Source: Desulfobulbaceae bacterium (GTDB taxonomy: Bacteria; Desulfobacterota; Desulfobulbia; Desulfobulbales; Desulfurivibrionaceae). From it: a stretch of DNA of 12,927 nt. The first letter of the stretch is position 1, and every line of letters starts with the position of its first letter. A model generated the notes under the pieces. It had not been told where the DNA came from and made no database searches. It saw nothing but the letters and a program-made list of their open reading frames with translations. The translations under genes and the position numbers were made by a program. The stretch spans positions 2,725 to 15,651 of the forward strand of contig DOZO01000003.1 of the NCBI GenBank assembly GCA_003517965.1. The letters run 5' to 3'. Below, in pieces: positions 7,117 to 12,927 of this stretch.

Positions 7117-9413
7117 TACCTTCGGCCGTAGGTATAGTTGCCGAACTTAAGGCTCCCGCCAGAAATGGCATAAGCCTGCTGATGCGTTTTAGACCACTGA
7201 GGCGTACTGGGCGCATTGGCAGGCGTTTTGTCATAGGCCATGCTCGGATCGACAGTGTTGATCAGTGCGGCGCGCACAATTTTGTAGGTCATGGTGTTGT
7301 TGTCACACGAAGAGATGGCAAGCTCGGTGATCTGCTGTGCGGCCGAACCATAGTTGGTCGAGTTCAATACCAATCGTGCGTTGCTGCCGTTGAAGCTCCA
7401 GGTGCCGCCAACCGGATGCTTCCATGATCCGGACAACTGACTGAAGCAGGCCGCTCCCCCCGCAGCACTGCCGTTCGGTAACGGTTCTGCCATGGCGTTA
7501 ACTTTAGTACCACCCCAGGCAGCACCAGTCAGTGAAGAAGAATTTCCGGCCTGCAAAGCCATGTTCTCAAGAGCACCCCCAACGATCTGGCTTCCGGTAG
7601 TGCCCGAGGACCGGATTTGAGTAGCAGCCTGATTAATGATGCCGGCACCTAACTGATTGACGATTGCATCGCCGGCGGATAGCTGAGAGTCTGATGAAGA
7701 AGCCCCCGGTGAAGCTTGGGCCTGGTTCATCTGATTACCCAATTCAACACCCTTCGCAAACGCTCGCATGGAAGCGTTGCCGCTACCTCCGGCGCCCGCA
7801 GCAACGCGGCCCATCAACGCACCGAATATGCCGGAACCCGGTCGTTGTGCAGCTTGTGTTGGCGGCTCATTTGCAGGCTTGGCACGCTCGGCTTGTGCGG
7901 CTTGAGCGGCTTGCTGCTCCCGTGCCGCCTGCTCCCGGGCGAATGTGGCCCGCTCCCGCTGCAGTTCTTTTTTAACAAGCTGGCGAATTTCTTCAGCGTT
8001 CTGTTGCGCCCATTCGGTCGCGTCCGCCGCGATCTGTGACTCGCCCACCGCAACGTGATGGTACTGATAGGTCTTGGTCGTACGACTGCCGTAATCCCCC
8101 TCCGTGACCATCAAAGTCTGGGTCCCCGCTTGTGGCAACACATGTTCCCGAGCCGATTGGTTGTAGTTGTATGCGCCAATCTTCGAGAACTTCGTACCCA
8201 TATCTTCGAGGTAGTAGTCATCGTACGAGGAGTCCACCATCTTGTTATCGTAGTTGGGCATGATGGTTTTGCCCTGACAACGTATCTTCCACGCCGCGCC
8301 TGTCAGTCGGGAATCGAGTTCTTGCGCCGATCCCTTGCTCACTACTTCGCAGGAGGAGGTTGTCGTCGAATCGTACTTGCTATCCGATGGATCGGCAGAC
8401 TGGGAGCGGAACGACATCCGGGCGCCGAGCCTCATGGGGAACAGGCTGCCCTGAAGTTGGTCGAGGCTCTTGATTACGGTCGAAGGTTTTCCATTGACGA
8501 TGCTGCCCAGGTAGACACTTCCGCATGAATAATTATCCATGGCGAAGTTTGGTGAGGTCTGGTGGTGCTTATTGCAGCGATCACCGATCGGTGTAATCTC
8601 TGAAGTAGTTGACTCGACCTTGGGGGGGGGCATCTTTAAGGAGACCACTTTTGCCCCGGTGTAAACGGTCTGACTCTCGTAGCTGCTTCTGGTCCTTAGC
8701 GGTTGCTGCCGCGGATGGTTGAGATAGGCTTCCGAGGTCTCGAGGGCTTTCCAGACATCCTCGCTGATCTCAAGGGGAATGTGCGGTCTCGGCGGCGGAC
8801 GTTGGTACGCATCGTCCATCTGTCGGACTTGCGTCGAACCTTGGCGTGACCGTTCTGCGGTCGGCCGCGCGGCTTCCATACGTGGTGCTACAGTCTGCTC
8901 AACTCGGGCTGCCTTCTGCTCGTCAAAATTCTTGTAGCCCATCTCAGTGGTTTCAATCATCGCCTGCTCAAGCTGGCCACGAATTTCGGCCGGCAAGCGC
9001 TCCCAGAACTTCGTATTGACGAAGACAGAGAAACCCAAATCACCAAAGGCAATGCCATTCACGGAGCGGAGGTCGAACACCGTTACTCCGCCTACACGTT
9101 TGGCAAGCTTGGCTAAAGAGGGGGCCAACATCTGAACCGCGCCAAGTTGTAGAGCTTCGATCTCCTCCTTGGTTTTGTAAAGCGCGCCGTTCGGATACAC
9201 CTCGATTTTGACCCTGCCATGGGTCAGTTCTGCGGCCCTCACGGCAAAGAGCTCGGCGGCTTTGCCCTTGGGCGTATCGGTAGCGGCCACGAGATTGAAT
9301 TTGATGACAATGGGTTGCTGGGACGACGCAGGTAGAACCACGATGGCATGGGACGACGTGGGCAGAACCAGGATAACAGCCGTGATCCCCAGGAGTAGAT
9401 TGAAAAGTCGCAT
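7116..9413 (-). CDS. Secreted chimeric protein: internally deleted DctP-like TRAP binding domain fused to a long unknown C-terminal region
   Basis: The chosen start at 9413 gives a clean signal peptide (MRLFNLLLGITAVILVLPTS, then SHA) after a purine-rich GGACAGAAAG; ATGs at 9431 and 9458 are alternatives. Residues about 34-175 match TRAP solute-binding proteins: PIVIKFNLVAATDTPKGKAA, then VYPNGALYKTKEEIEALQLG and QMLAPSLAK, then FVNTKFWERLPAEIRGQLE. DctP proteins are usually about 320-340 residues. Here roughly 150 central residues, including the arginine that binds carboxylates, are missing, so normal substrate binding is unlikely. Beyond this is a Pro/Arg linker and a Cys-containing, Tyr/Ser-rich beta region. 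A Gln/Ala/Glu coiled coil (about 460-525), a Gly/Ala/Ser-rich part and a C-terminal beta domain (CFSQLSGSWKHPVGGTWSF) complete it. The C-terminal regions match no family I know. No TRAP permease genes are nearby. The stop overlaps the next ATG as TAATG. Confidence 0.8.
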   Translation of the reverse strand: MRLFNLLLGITAVILVLPTSSHAIVVLPASSQQPIVIKFNLVAATDTPKGKAAELFAVRAAELTHGRVKIEVYPNGALYKTKEEIEALQLGAVQMLAPSLAKLAKRVGGVTVFDLRSVNGIAFGDLGFSVFVNTKFWERLPAEIRGQLEQAMIETTEMGYKNFDEQKAARVEQTVAPRMEAARPTAERSRQGSTQVRQMDDAYQRPPPRPHIPLEISEDVWKALETSEAYLNHPRQQPLRTRSSYESQTVYTGAKVVSLKMPPPKVESTTSEITPIGDRCNKHHQTSPNFAMDNYSCGSVYLGSIVNGKPSTVIKSLDQLQGSLFPMRLGARMSFRSQSADPSDSKYDSTTTSSCEVVSKGSAQELDSRLTGAAWKIRCQGKTIMPNYDNKMVDSSYDDYYLEDMGTKFSKIGAYNYNQSAREHVLPQAGTQTLMVTEGDYGSRTTKTYQYHHVAVGESQIAADATEWAQQNAEEIRQLVKKELQRERATFAREQAAREQQAAQAAQAERAKPANEPPTQAAQRPGSGIFGALMGRVAAGAGGSGNASMRAFAKGVELGNQMNQAQASPGASSSDSQLSAGDAIVNQLGAGIINQAATQIRSSGTTGSQIVGGALENMALQAGNSSSLTGAAWGGTKVNAMAEPLPNGSAAGGAACFSQLSGSWKHPVGGTWSFNGSNARLVLNSTNYGSAAQQITELAISSCDNNTMTYKIVRAALINTVDPSMAYDKTPANAPSTPQWSKTHQQAYAISGGSLKFGNYTYGRR
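9319..9370 (-). repeat. Short tandem repeat at the signal-peptide cleavage region
   Basis: Two 22-bp units (9319-9340 and 9349-9370) differ at three positions and recur with a 30-bp period. They encode the repeated VLPTSSHA/VLPASSQQ around the likely signal peptidase site of the chimeric secreted protein. The period is a multiple of three, so copy-number change would keep the frame. Confidence 0.6.
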
Positions 9414-9625
9414 GAATATCTTTCTGTCCATTAGTTGCGCGGTTACTGATGTGTTCATTAGAGCCCCAACATTTAGCGTTTTGTCGGTTGTCCCGCAGTG
9501 GATAAACCATGCGGGAATTGCGACCTGAGTCGGTGGCAAAGACACCAGAGGGGGCAACAATTTCGCGGGAGGATCGATAAAATGTTGTTGAACTGAGCCG
9601 CGATGCGCCACCACTCTATGGAATT

Positions 9626-9654
9626 TATATAGCTGGCGGGTATCTCGATAGCAA
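9626..9654 (-). promoter_or_regulatory. Possible sigma70-type promoter for the secreted-protein pair
   Basis: On the minus strand TTGCTA (9654-9649) and TATATA (9631-9626) are separated by 17 bp. Each matches four of six consensus bases. The site lies between the IS256 remnant and the start of the chimeric gene and would leave a leader of about 200 bases. The short hexamers make chance occurrence quite possible. Confidence 0.3.
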
Positions 9655-9665
9655 GGTGAAATTTT

Positions 9666-10028
9666 GACGGGCCTGTAAATAATTTTGTGTAAATGGTTTT
9701 TTGATTTTCAATAAGCCGGCATTCTGTCACCAGACAAAATAGAGAAGCGGTTCAAGGCGGCCTTCCAGTCCCTGATTGGCAGAGTCCATTTTTTGGCTAT
9801 ATTGTTCAATGCCAAGTAGAGTAGTTTGATCATAGCTTCGTCATTGGGGAATGAGCCCCGGTTTTTGGTCACTTTTCGTAGCGACATATTCAATGATTCT
9901 ATGGCGTTAGTCGTATAGATGACCTTGCGTATCTCAGGAGAATAAGCAAAAAATGGGGTAATCCGCTCCCAATTTTTCCGCCAGGATTGGCTGATAGAAG
10001 GATGCGTTTCATCCCATTTCCTGATGCG
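9666..10028 (-). pseudogene. IS256 family transposase, C-terminal fragment with one element end
   Basis: Translating the minus strand from 10028 to the stop at 9708-9710 gives 106 residues of a mutator-type (IS256) transposase C-terminus. Visible motifs are WDETHPSISQSW, NWERITPFFAYSPEIRKVIY, TTNAIESLNMSLRKVTKNRG and SFPNDEAM. Full IS256 transposases are about 400 residues with a DDE triad. Only the final part remains, including the late conserved region around the third catalytic position. An in-frame TAG at 10029-10031 marks the broken edge. Downstream of the stop, 9666-9693 contains TTTACACAAAATTATTTACA on the minus strand, which resembles an IS256-type terminal repeat. The opposite end is missing, so the element is immobile on its own. 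Confidence 0.85.
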
Positions 10029-10110
10029 CTAATCTTCCGCAGTGTGGTTGGTAGGACGCTATATGTCCCAGTACCTATGGTATTTTTCATGACAACCAAA
10101 GGAGGTCGTC

Positions 10111-10380
10111 ATGAAAATGAATCGAATTCAGTTTCAACAGGGTCTGAGCTTGAACCAGTTTTTTGCTCAGTATGGAAAAGAGCAGCAATGTGAATCGATC
10201 CTTGAATATGCTCGCTGGCCACATGGATTTATTTGTCCCAAGTGCAATAGCAACCAGCACGGCACTTACTGGAGAAACCATAGAGTCAAGATTTTCCAGT
10301 GTAAAGCATGCCGAGGCCAGACGACATTGACAGAAGGCACCATTTTTCATTCGTCAAAACTGCCCTTAACCACATGGTTT
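10111..10380 (+). pseudogene. IS1595 family transposase, N-terminal zinc-ribbon fragment
   Basis: The ATG at 10111 follows a strong AAAGGAGG (10098-10105). Residues 1-90 match the N-terminus of IS1595 transposases: NRIQFQQGLSLNQFFAQYG, then a zinc ribbon with CPKC (Cys42, Cys45) and CKAC (Cys64, Cys67). TTLTEGTIFHSSKLPLTTWF follows. Homology stops at base 10380, before the DDE-type catalytic domain. The open frame continues to 10602 with unrelated residues. The full protein would be about 300 residues. Part of the element's left end is probably present in 10045-10110. The 3' side is replaced by sequence from a DinD-like gene on the other strand. The remnant still has a good ribosome binding site, so a short zinc-ribbon peptide could be made, but it could not transpose. 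Confidence 0.85.
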
Positions 10381-10553
10381 CAGGCGAGGCCGAAGGGGAC
10401 GCTGGTTCTAAACTGCTTATTCTGGGCAGTCCTCTCTCGTGTTGCCGACCCGATCTCAACCATCTCGTGCGTATCCACGAAATGGTCTTCAGCCTGTTGG
10501 CCGCTGTTGTTTGCGCAGGACTTTCCTTCCCCGTCCAGGGGCTGGCCGTCAAG
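10380..10553 (-). pseudogene. Probable fragment of a DinD/BRO-type DNA-damage-inducible gene
   Basis: A minus-strand frame, stop-free from about 10553 to a TGA at 10380-10382, contains CANNSGQQAEDHFVDTHEMV and then EIGSATRE (about 10430-10517). This resembles the CxNSGQxxxxHFxxxxKMVxxGSG stretch in the N-terminal half of DinD-like proteins. The parts normally before and after it (the ARELQ start and the LSRYACYLIAQNG core) are absent. The fragment ends at the IS1595 break. It lies just beyond the end of the DUF1016 gene on the same strand. The assignment rests on about 30 residues. Confidence 0.45.
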
Positions 10554-10573
10554 TTACCCTTCTGCTCGCACCA

Positions 10574-10660
10574 TCACGCTTCTCTCATTTGTTCTTCGAT
10601 AAATTCCTGCATATCCTCTTTCTTCGGCAGCTCCATCAGGTATTTGGAAACGAACAACTA
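10574..10660 (-). pseudogene. Detached 3' end of DUF1016 copy 1 beyond the TAG
   Basis: After the TAG the same frame reads LFVSKYLMELPKKEDMQEFI and ends at a TGA at 10574-10576. This is the normal C-terminal ending of DUF1016 proteins. It would restore a protein of 361 residues, a typical length, if the TAG were CAG. Confidence 0.8.
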
Positions 10661-11659
10661 GTTGTCCATGCCAGCCAGGGCGTATTCGGCCAAGGCATGG
10701 TTCTTGTCGGTGCAGAGCAAGATGCCTACCGGCGGGTTGTCGCCGCCGGTCATCATGTGTTGCCGGTACCAGCTCACATAGGTGTTGAGCTGGCCGAGGT
10801 TTTCATGGCTGAACTTTTCCAGCTTCAGTTCAACCAGCACATGACATTTGAGGATGCGGTGATAAAAGACCAGATCGACGAAAAAATGCTCGTCGCCGAT
10901 GAGGATGCGTTTCTGACGCGACTCGAAGCAGAAACCGTGGCCGAGTTCGAGCAGAAATGCTTGCAGCTTGTCGGTAAGTTGCTGCTCCAGATGCGATTCA
11001 CTCATCACCTCTGAGGGTTTGAGGCCGAGGAATTCAAAGATGTAGGGATCGCGGATGTTGAAGACCGGCTGTGGCTCCGCCCCCTGCCGCGCCTGTTTTG
11101 CTAGTTTTTTCTTGTCCAGCGACAGACCGGAGCGCTCGTAGTAGAGGCTGCCGATCTGGCGCTTGAGTTCGCGCACCGACCAGTTGCCGCGGATGCACTC
11201 GATCTCGTAAAAGGCCCGTTTGGTGGCATCGTCAATATCAACCAGTTCGTCAAAATGACTGTAGCTGAGCCGGGTTATCAGATCCCGTGACACCTGTTCA
11301 GATTGCACGGGCGCTGTCGGCACAATTCTCTTTTCAGCCAGCAGCGGCAGTTGTTTGAATTGTGGGGGCAGTGTCCCCACAATTCCGGGATGGAAGCTGT
11401 AGAACCGATGATAGCGGTAAAGTTGACGCCGGTTGCAATTGCTTATCCCTGTTAATTGGTTAGCGAGTTCGCTGAACAGCCGATCCCCATACTCCGCCCG
11501 ATCCTTGCCGTTCATCTCGTATTCGGCGATGTAATACCCGATCAGCCAGTTGCGAAGGGTAAGGCTGATGTTGACCGCTTTGCCTGCCTGCGCGGCCAAC
11601 TCGCGGTGCGCGGTTTGAATGCTCTCAATGAGTCGAGTAAAGGTGGCCTCGTTCTTCAC
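10658..11659 (-). CDS. DUF1016/YhcG family PD-(D/E)XK nuclease, copy 1, truncated by an in-frame TAG
   Basis: This 333-residue ORF has the two-part DUF1016 layout. The N-terminal helical domain includes TLRNWLIGYYIAEYE, LFSELANQLT and RQLYRYHRFY. After a linker, LSYSHFDELV and NWSVRELKRQIGSLYYER lead into the C-terminal nuclease domain. The PD-(D/E)XK residues are Asp262 in FVDLVFYHR, Glu277-Leu-Lys279 and the GQLNTYVSWYR helix. YhcG proteins are linked to restriction or defence loci and some interact with DNA-processing enzymes. The stop at 10658-10660 is TAG where the family has Gln (MDNQLFVSKY). The frame continues for 27 more family-like residues to a TGA, so this is a nonsense-mutated allele. 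The catalytic core is complete, so some activity may persist. It starts within the stop of the upstream ORF (ATGA overlap). Confidence 0.85.
   Translation of the reverse strand: MKNEATFTRLIESIQTAHRELAAQAGKAVNISLTLRNWLIGYYIAEYEMNGKDRAEYGDRLFSELANQLTGISNCNRRQLYRYHRFYSFHPGIVGTLPPQFKQLPLLAEKRIVPTAPVQSEQVSRDLITRLSYSHFDELVDIDDATKRAFYEIECIRGNWSVRELKRQIGSLYYERSGLSLDKKKLAKQARQGAEPQPVFNIRDPYIFEFLGLKPSEVMSESHLEQQLTDKLQAFLLELGHGFCFESRQKRILIGDEHFFVDLVFYHRILKCHVLVELKLEKFSHENLGQLNTYVSWYRQHMMTGGDNPPVGILLCTDKNHALAEYALAGMDN
11357..11385. repeat. Perfect 11-bp hairpin within the DUF1016 coding sequence
   Basis: GAATTGTGGGG (11357-11367) and CCCCACAATTC (11375-11385) form a perfect stem with a 7-base loop. The hairpin lies in frame in the linker between the N-terminal domain and the nuclease domain and encodes the stretch around GIVGTLPPQF. 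Confidence 0.7.
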
Positions 11660-12006
11660 TTCCTCACCCCCAGCACGCCAAGCAGTCGCAGGTAATCCGG
11701 CGACTGGCGAAGGATTCGGCCGCCGGCCTCGGTCAGCAGTTGGGGGCAGAAAGGGGTCTGAGTTAGCGTGATAGCTTGCTGGCTTGTTATCATATTAAAC
11801 GAACTCCGGTAGAACTCCCGCATCTGGGCATCCACCGTGGTGTTGCCGATCTTGAGCAGGCTCTTGTATTGAGGGTTGGTGTCCTCATAGGCGTAGAACC
11901 CCGGCTTTGGAAAATCAACTTTTTCTGCAACCATGATCTGCACCCGTACGATCAAGAGCAGGGGCATCAAGAGAAGGAAAATCCGTTTTATGTCCCTCCT
12001 GGGCAT
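11656..12006 (-). pseudogene. T5orf172/GIY-YIG-type N-terminal fragment with an unrelated tail
   Basis: This 116-residue ORF contains PGFYAYEDTNPQYKSLLKIG and NTTVDAQMR (about residues 35-64). These are typical of the T5orf172/GIY-YIG-like domain at the N-terminus of large DEAD/DEAH helicase or restriction-type proteins. The helicase is absent. After about residue 64 the sequence (FYRSSFNMITSQQA and onward) is not recognised. The first 25 residues are hydrophobic and not typical of the family, so the native start may be the internal ATG at 11934 (MVAEKVDF). An AGGAGG at 12000-11995 sits inside the ORF's first codons. The ORF ends in the start of the DUF1016 gene (ATGA overlap) and so could couple its translation. 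It is probably a fused remnant rather than a working nuclease. Confidence 0.55.
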
Positions 12007-12079
12007 CTTATCCGGAATACGGCGAATTCTCAGAAGCTCTTGTCAGTTTACACACAAAACGTCGAGAAGCCATATCTTT

Positions 12080-12217
12080 TTACAAGAGATGCATGCCTAC
12101 CTTGACCACTACTTTTTTTGTAAAGACAGGTGTTTGCTGGGTCATGAGCGATGGCATGTGGACATCGTGGGGGAACAGGGCCATGAAATTTTCCGGAAAC
12201 AGGTCCACCCGCACCAT
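12080..12217 (-). pseudogene. C-terminal fragment of a YhcH/YjgK/YiaL family protein
   Basis: A 45-codon minus-strand frame reads DLFPENFMALFPHDVHMPSL and then FTKKVVVKV before a TAA. This matches the C-terminal end of the YhcH/YjgK/YiaL (EbgC-like) cupin-type family, including the FPxDxHxP metal-site motif and the KVVVKV final strand. The family is normally about 150 residues and acts in sugar metabolism, often with sialic acid genes. Only the last third remains. It begins exactly where the helicase-type fragment upstream stops resembling its family, so 12217-12220 is a rearrangement joint. Confidence 0.65.
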
Positions 12218-12309
12218 CCCTTGTGCGCCGCGTCATCAATGGAGTAGGCATAGATGCGCGGCATGGCTTCCGGCTTGGGCGCGAGGATTTCTTCAATGGT
12301 CTTACTCAT
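12142..12309 (-). pseudogene. N-terminal fragment of a T5orf172-type helicase/nuclease gene
   Basis: The ATG at 12309 overlaps the stop of DUF1016 copy 2 (ATGAGTAA), as in a translationally coupled pair. The first 31 residues (MSKTIEEILAPKPEA, then PRIYAYSIDDAAHKG) match the start of large GIY-YIG/T5orf172 proteins with a DEAD/DEAH helicase, which often follow DUF1016 genes. The expected continuation, an LLKIGQTT-like motif, is missing. At about 12219 the frame runs out of phase into the YhcH-like fragment and ends at 12142. The rest of this normally very long gene has been deleted. Confidence 0.65.
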
Positions 12310-12927
12310 CGGCGAGGTCCTCCAGGGTGGACTCGATGAGATGCCGTTCCTTCTCGATCTCCAGCCGGAGCTGTTCTTCCGTCGGCAGGTTTGGCAGGTA
12401 TTTGGATGCAAAAATCTGTCTGCTCTCGTTCAGGATCGAGTATTTGGCAACCGCCTCGCTTTTGTCCGAGCAGAGCAGCAGACCGATGGTGGGATTGTCG
12501 CCGGGGATTTTGAACCGGTCTTCGTAAAGTCTGACATAACCGTCCATCTGCCCGACATCGGCGTGGGTCAGCTTGCCAATTTTCAGATCAATCAGCAGGA
12601 AGCATTTGAGGACGTAGTTGTAGAAAACCAGATCAATGTAGAAATCGTCGTCTCCAAAGCGTATGCGCTTTTGGCGGGCGACAAAAGAAAAACCCTTGCC
12701 GAGTTCCAGCAGAAAGTTTTGCAAGTTGTCGATAATTGCCTGTTCGAGTCTGCTTTCATGTAGCTCACGGGAATTGGGGAGCCCCAGAAACTCCAGCACC
12801 ATAGGCGACTTGAGCAGATGGGCTGGCTGAACCCTTTCGCCGGGCAGACGTTCCCTTTTTTCGGACAGCAGCCCTTTCACCCCGCGATTGGCAACAATCC
12901 GGTCGTAGTAAAAACTGTGAATCTGCC
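12302..12927 (-). CDS. DUF1016/YhcG family PD-(D/E)XK nuclease, copy 2 (5' end outside window)
   Basis: The minus-strand frame is open to the right edge, and QIHSFYYDRIVANRG upstream of the first GTG belongs to the family, so the gene enters from outside the window. About 208 residues are visible. They cover the end of the helical part and the whole nuclease domain: MVLEFLGLP, ESRLEQAIIDNLQNFLLELG, FYIDLVFYN, LIDLKIGKLTHADVGQMDGY and GLLLCSDKSEAVAKY, ending FASKYLPNLPTEEQL. The core Asp and Lys are present; the middle acidic residue is Asp (DLK) rather than Glu as in copy 1, which the fold tolerates. Unlike copy 1 the C-terminus is complete. The stop overlaps the start of a truncated helicase-type gene, suggesting an original two-gene operon. 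Confidence 0.85.
   Translation of the reverse strand, partial: QIHSFYYDRIVANRGVKGLLSEKRERLPGERVQPAHLLKSPMVLEFLGLPNSRELHESRLEQAIIDNLQNFLLELGKGFSFVARQKRIRFGDDDFYIDLVFYNYVLKCFLLIDLKIGKLTHADVGQMDGYVRLYEDRFKIPGDNPTIGLLLCSDKSEAVAKYSILNESRQIFASKYLPNLPTEEQLRLEIEKERHLIESTLEDLADE

Noticed and set aside
9466..9500. Integron attC-like look of the sequence upstream of the chimeric gene
   Set aside because: No paired core sites or the expected imperfect palindrome could be found, so the resemblance is superficial.
9440..9614. Extended N-terminus of the chimeric secreted protein starting at a GTG at 9614
   Set aside because: The added residues look like translated leader sequence, and they would bury the clear signal peptide starting at 9413.
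10308..10661. Plus-strand frames across the DinD-like and DUF1016 tail region
   Set aside because: The minus strand explains this region better through the DUF1016 C-terminus and the DinD-like fragment. The plus-strand translations match nothing recognisable.
12048..12296. An 82-codon minus-strand frame across the YhcH-like fragment
   Set aside because: The frame has no recognisable features and is out of phase with both the T5orf172 and YhcH-like fragments that explain the region.

Overview
The window looks like an accessory, mobile-element-rich stretch of a proteobacterial chromosome. GC is moderate to high by eye. The IS110, IS256, IS1595 and REP-associated transposases, the DUF1016/YhcG nucleases and the TRAP-type binding domain fit a gamma- or beta-proteobacterium or a Desulfobacterota member, but nothing here fixes the taxon. 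No tRNA, rRNA or CRISPR array was seen.

Region 1 (1-3321, plus strand) is a tight three-gene run with gaps of 21 and 24 bp. It encodes the end of an SbmA/YddA-type ABC half-transporter, a cytoplasmic GH5 exo-1,3-beta-glucanase-like hydrolase and an endonuclease/exonuclease/phosphatase (EEP) family hydrolase. The transporter keeps a full-length ATPase domain, but nearly all its nucleotide-handling motifs are altered.

Region 2 (3304-4458) holds a complete RAYT transposase element bounded by 17-20 bp inverted repeats. Its left repeat supplies the last codons and the stop of the EEP gene. The right repeat abuts an IS110 transposase missing its 5' part.

Region 3 (4532-9413, minus strand) encodes two large predicted secreted proteins of unknown function. 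The upstream one is a chimera: a signal peptide, a TRAP DctP-type binding domain with its centre deleted, and an unrelated long C-terminal part with a coiled coil. It is TAATG-coupled to a broken leader ORF that repeats an internal part of the downstream 779-residue protein. A 165-bp direct repeat (period 706 bp, about 93% identical) flanks a cassette that gives the downstream protein its signal peptide and PKD-like domain. This looks like an N-terminal module swap.

Region 4 (9666-10574) stacks fragments of an IS256 element, an IS1595 element and probably a DinD-type gene. Region 5 (10574-12927, minus strand) is a decayed defence-type neighbourhood. It has two DUF1016 (YhcG, PD-(D/E)XK) nuclease genes, one cut short by an in-frame TAG and one running off the window. 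Two fragments of T5orf172/GIY-YIG-type proteins and the tail of a YhcH/YjgK/YiaL protein lie between them.

The best candidates for something undescribed are the catalytically altered ABC half-transporter with its GH5 and EEP partners, and the pair of secreted proteins whose N-termini appear to have been exchanged by repeat-mediated rearrangement.
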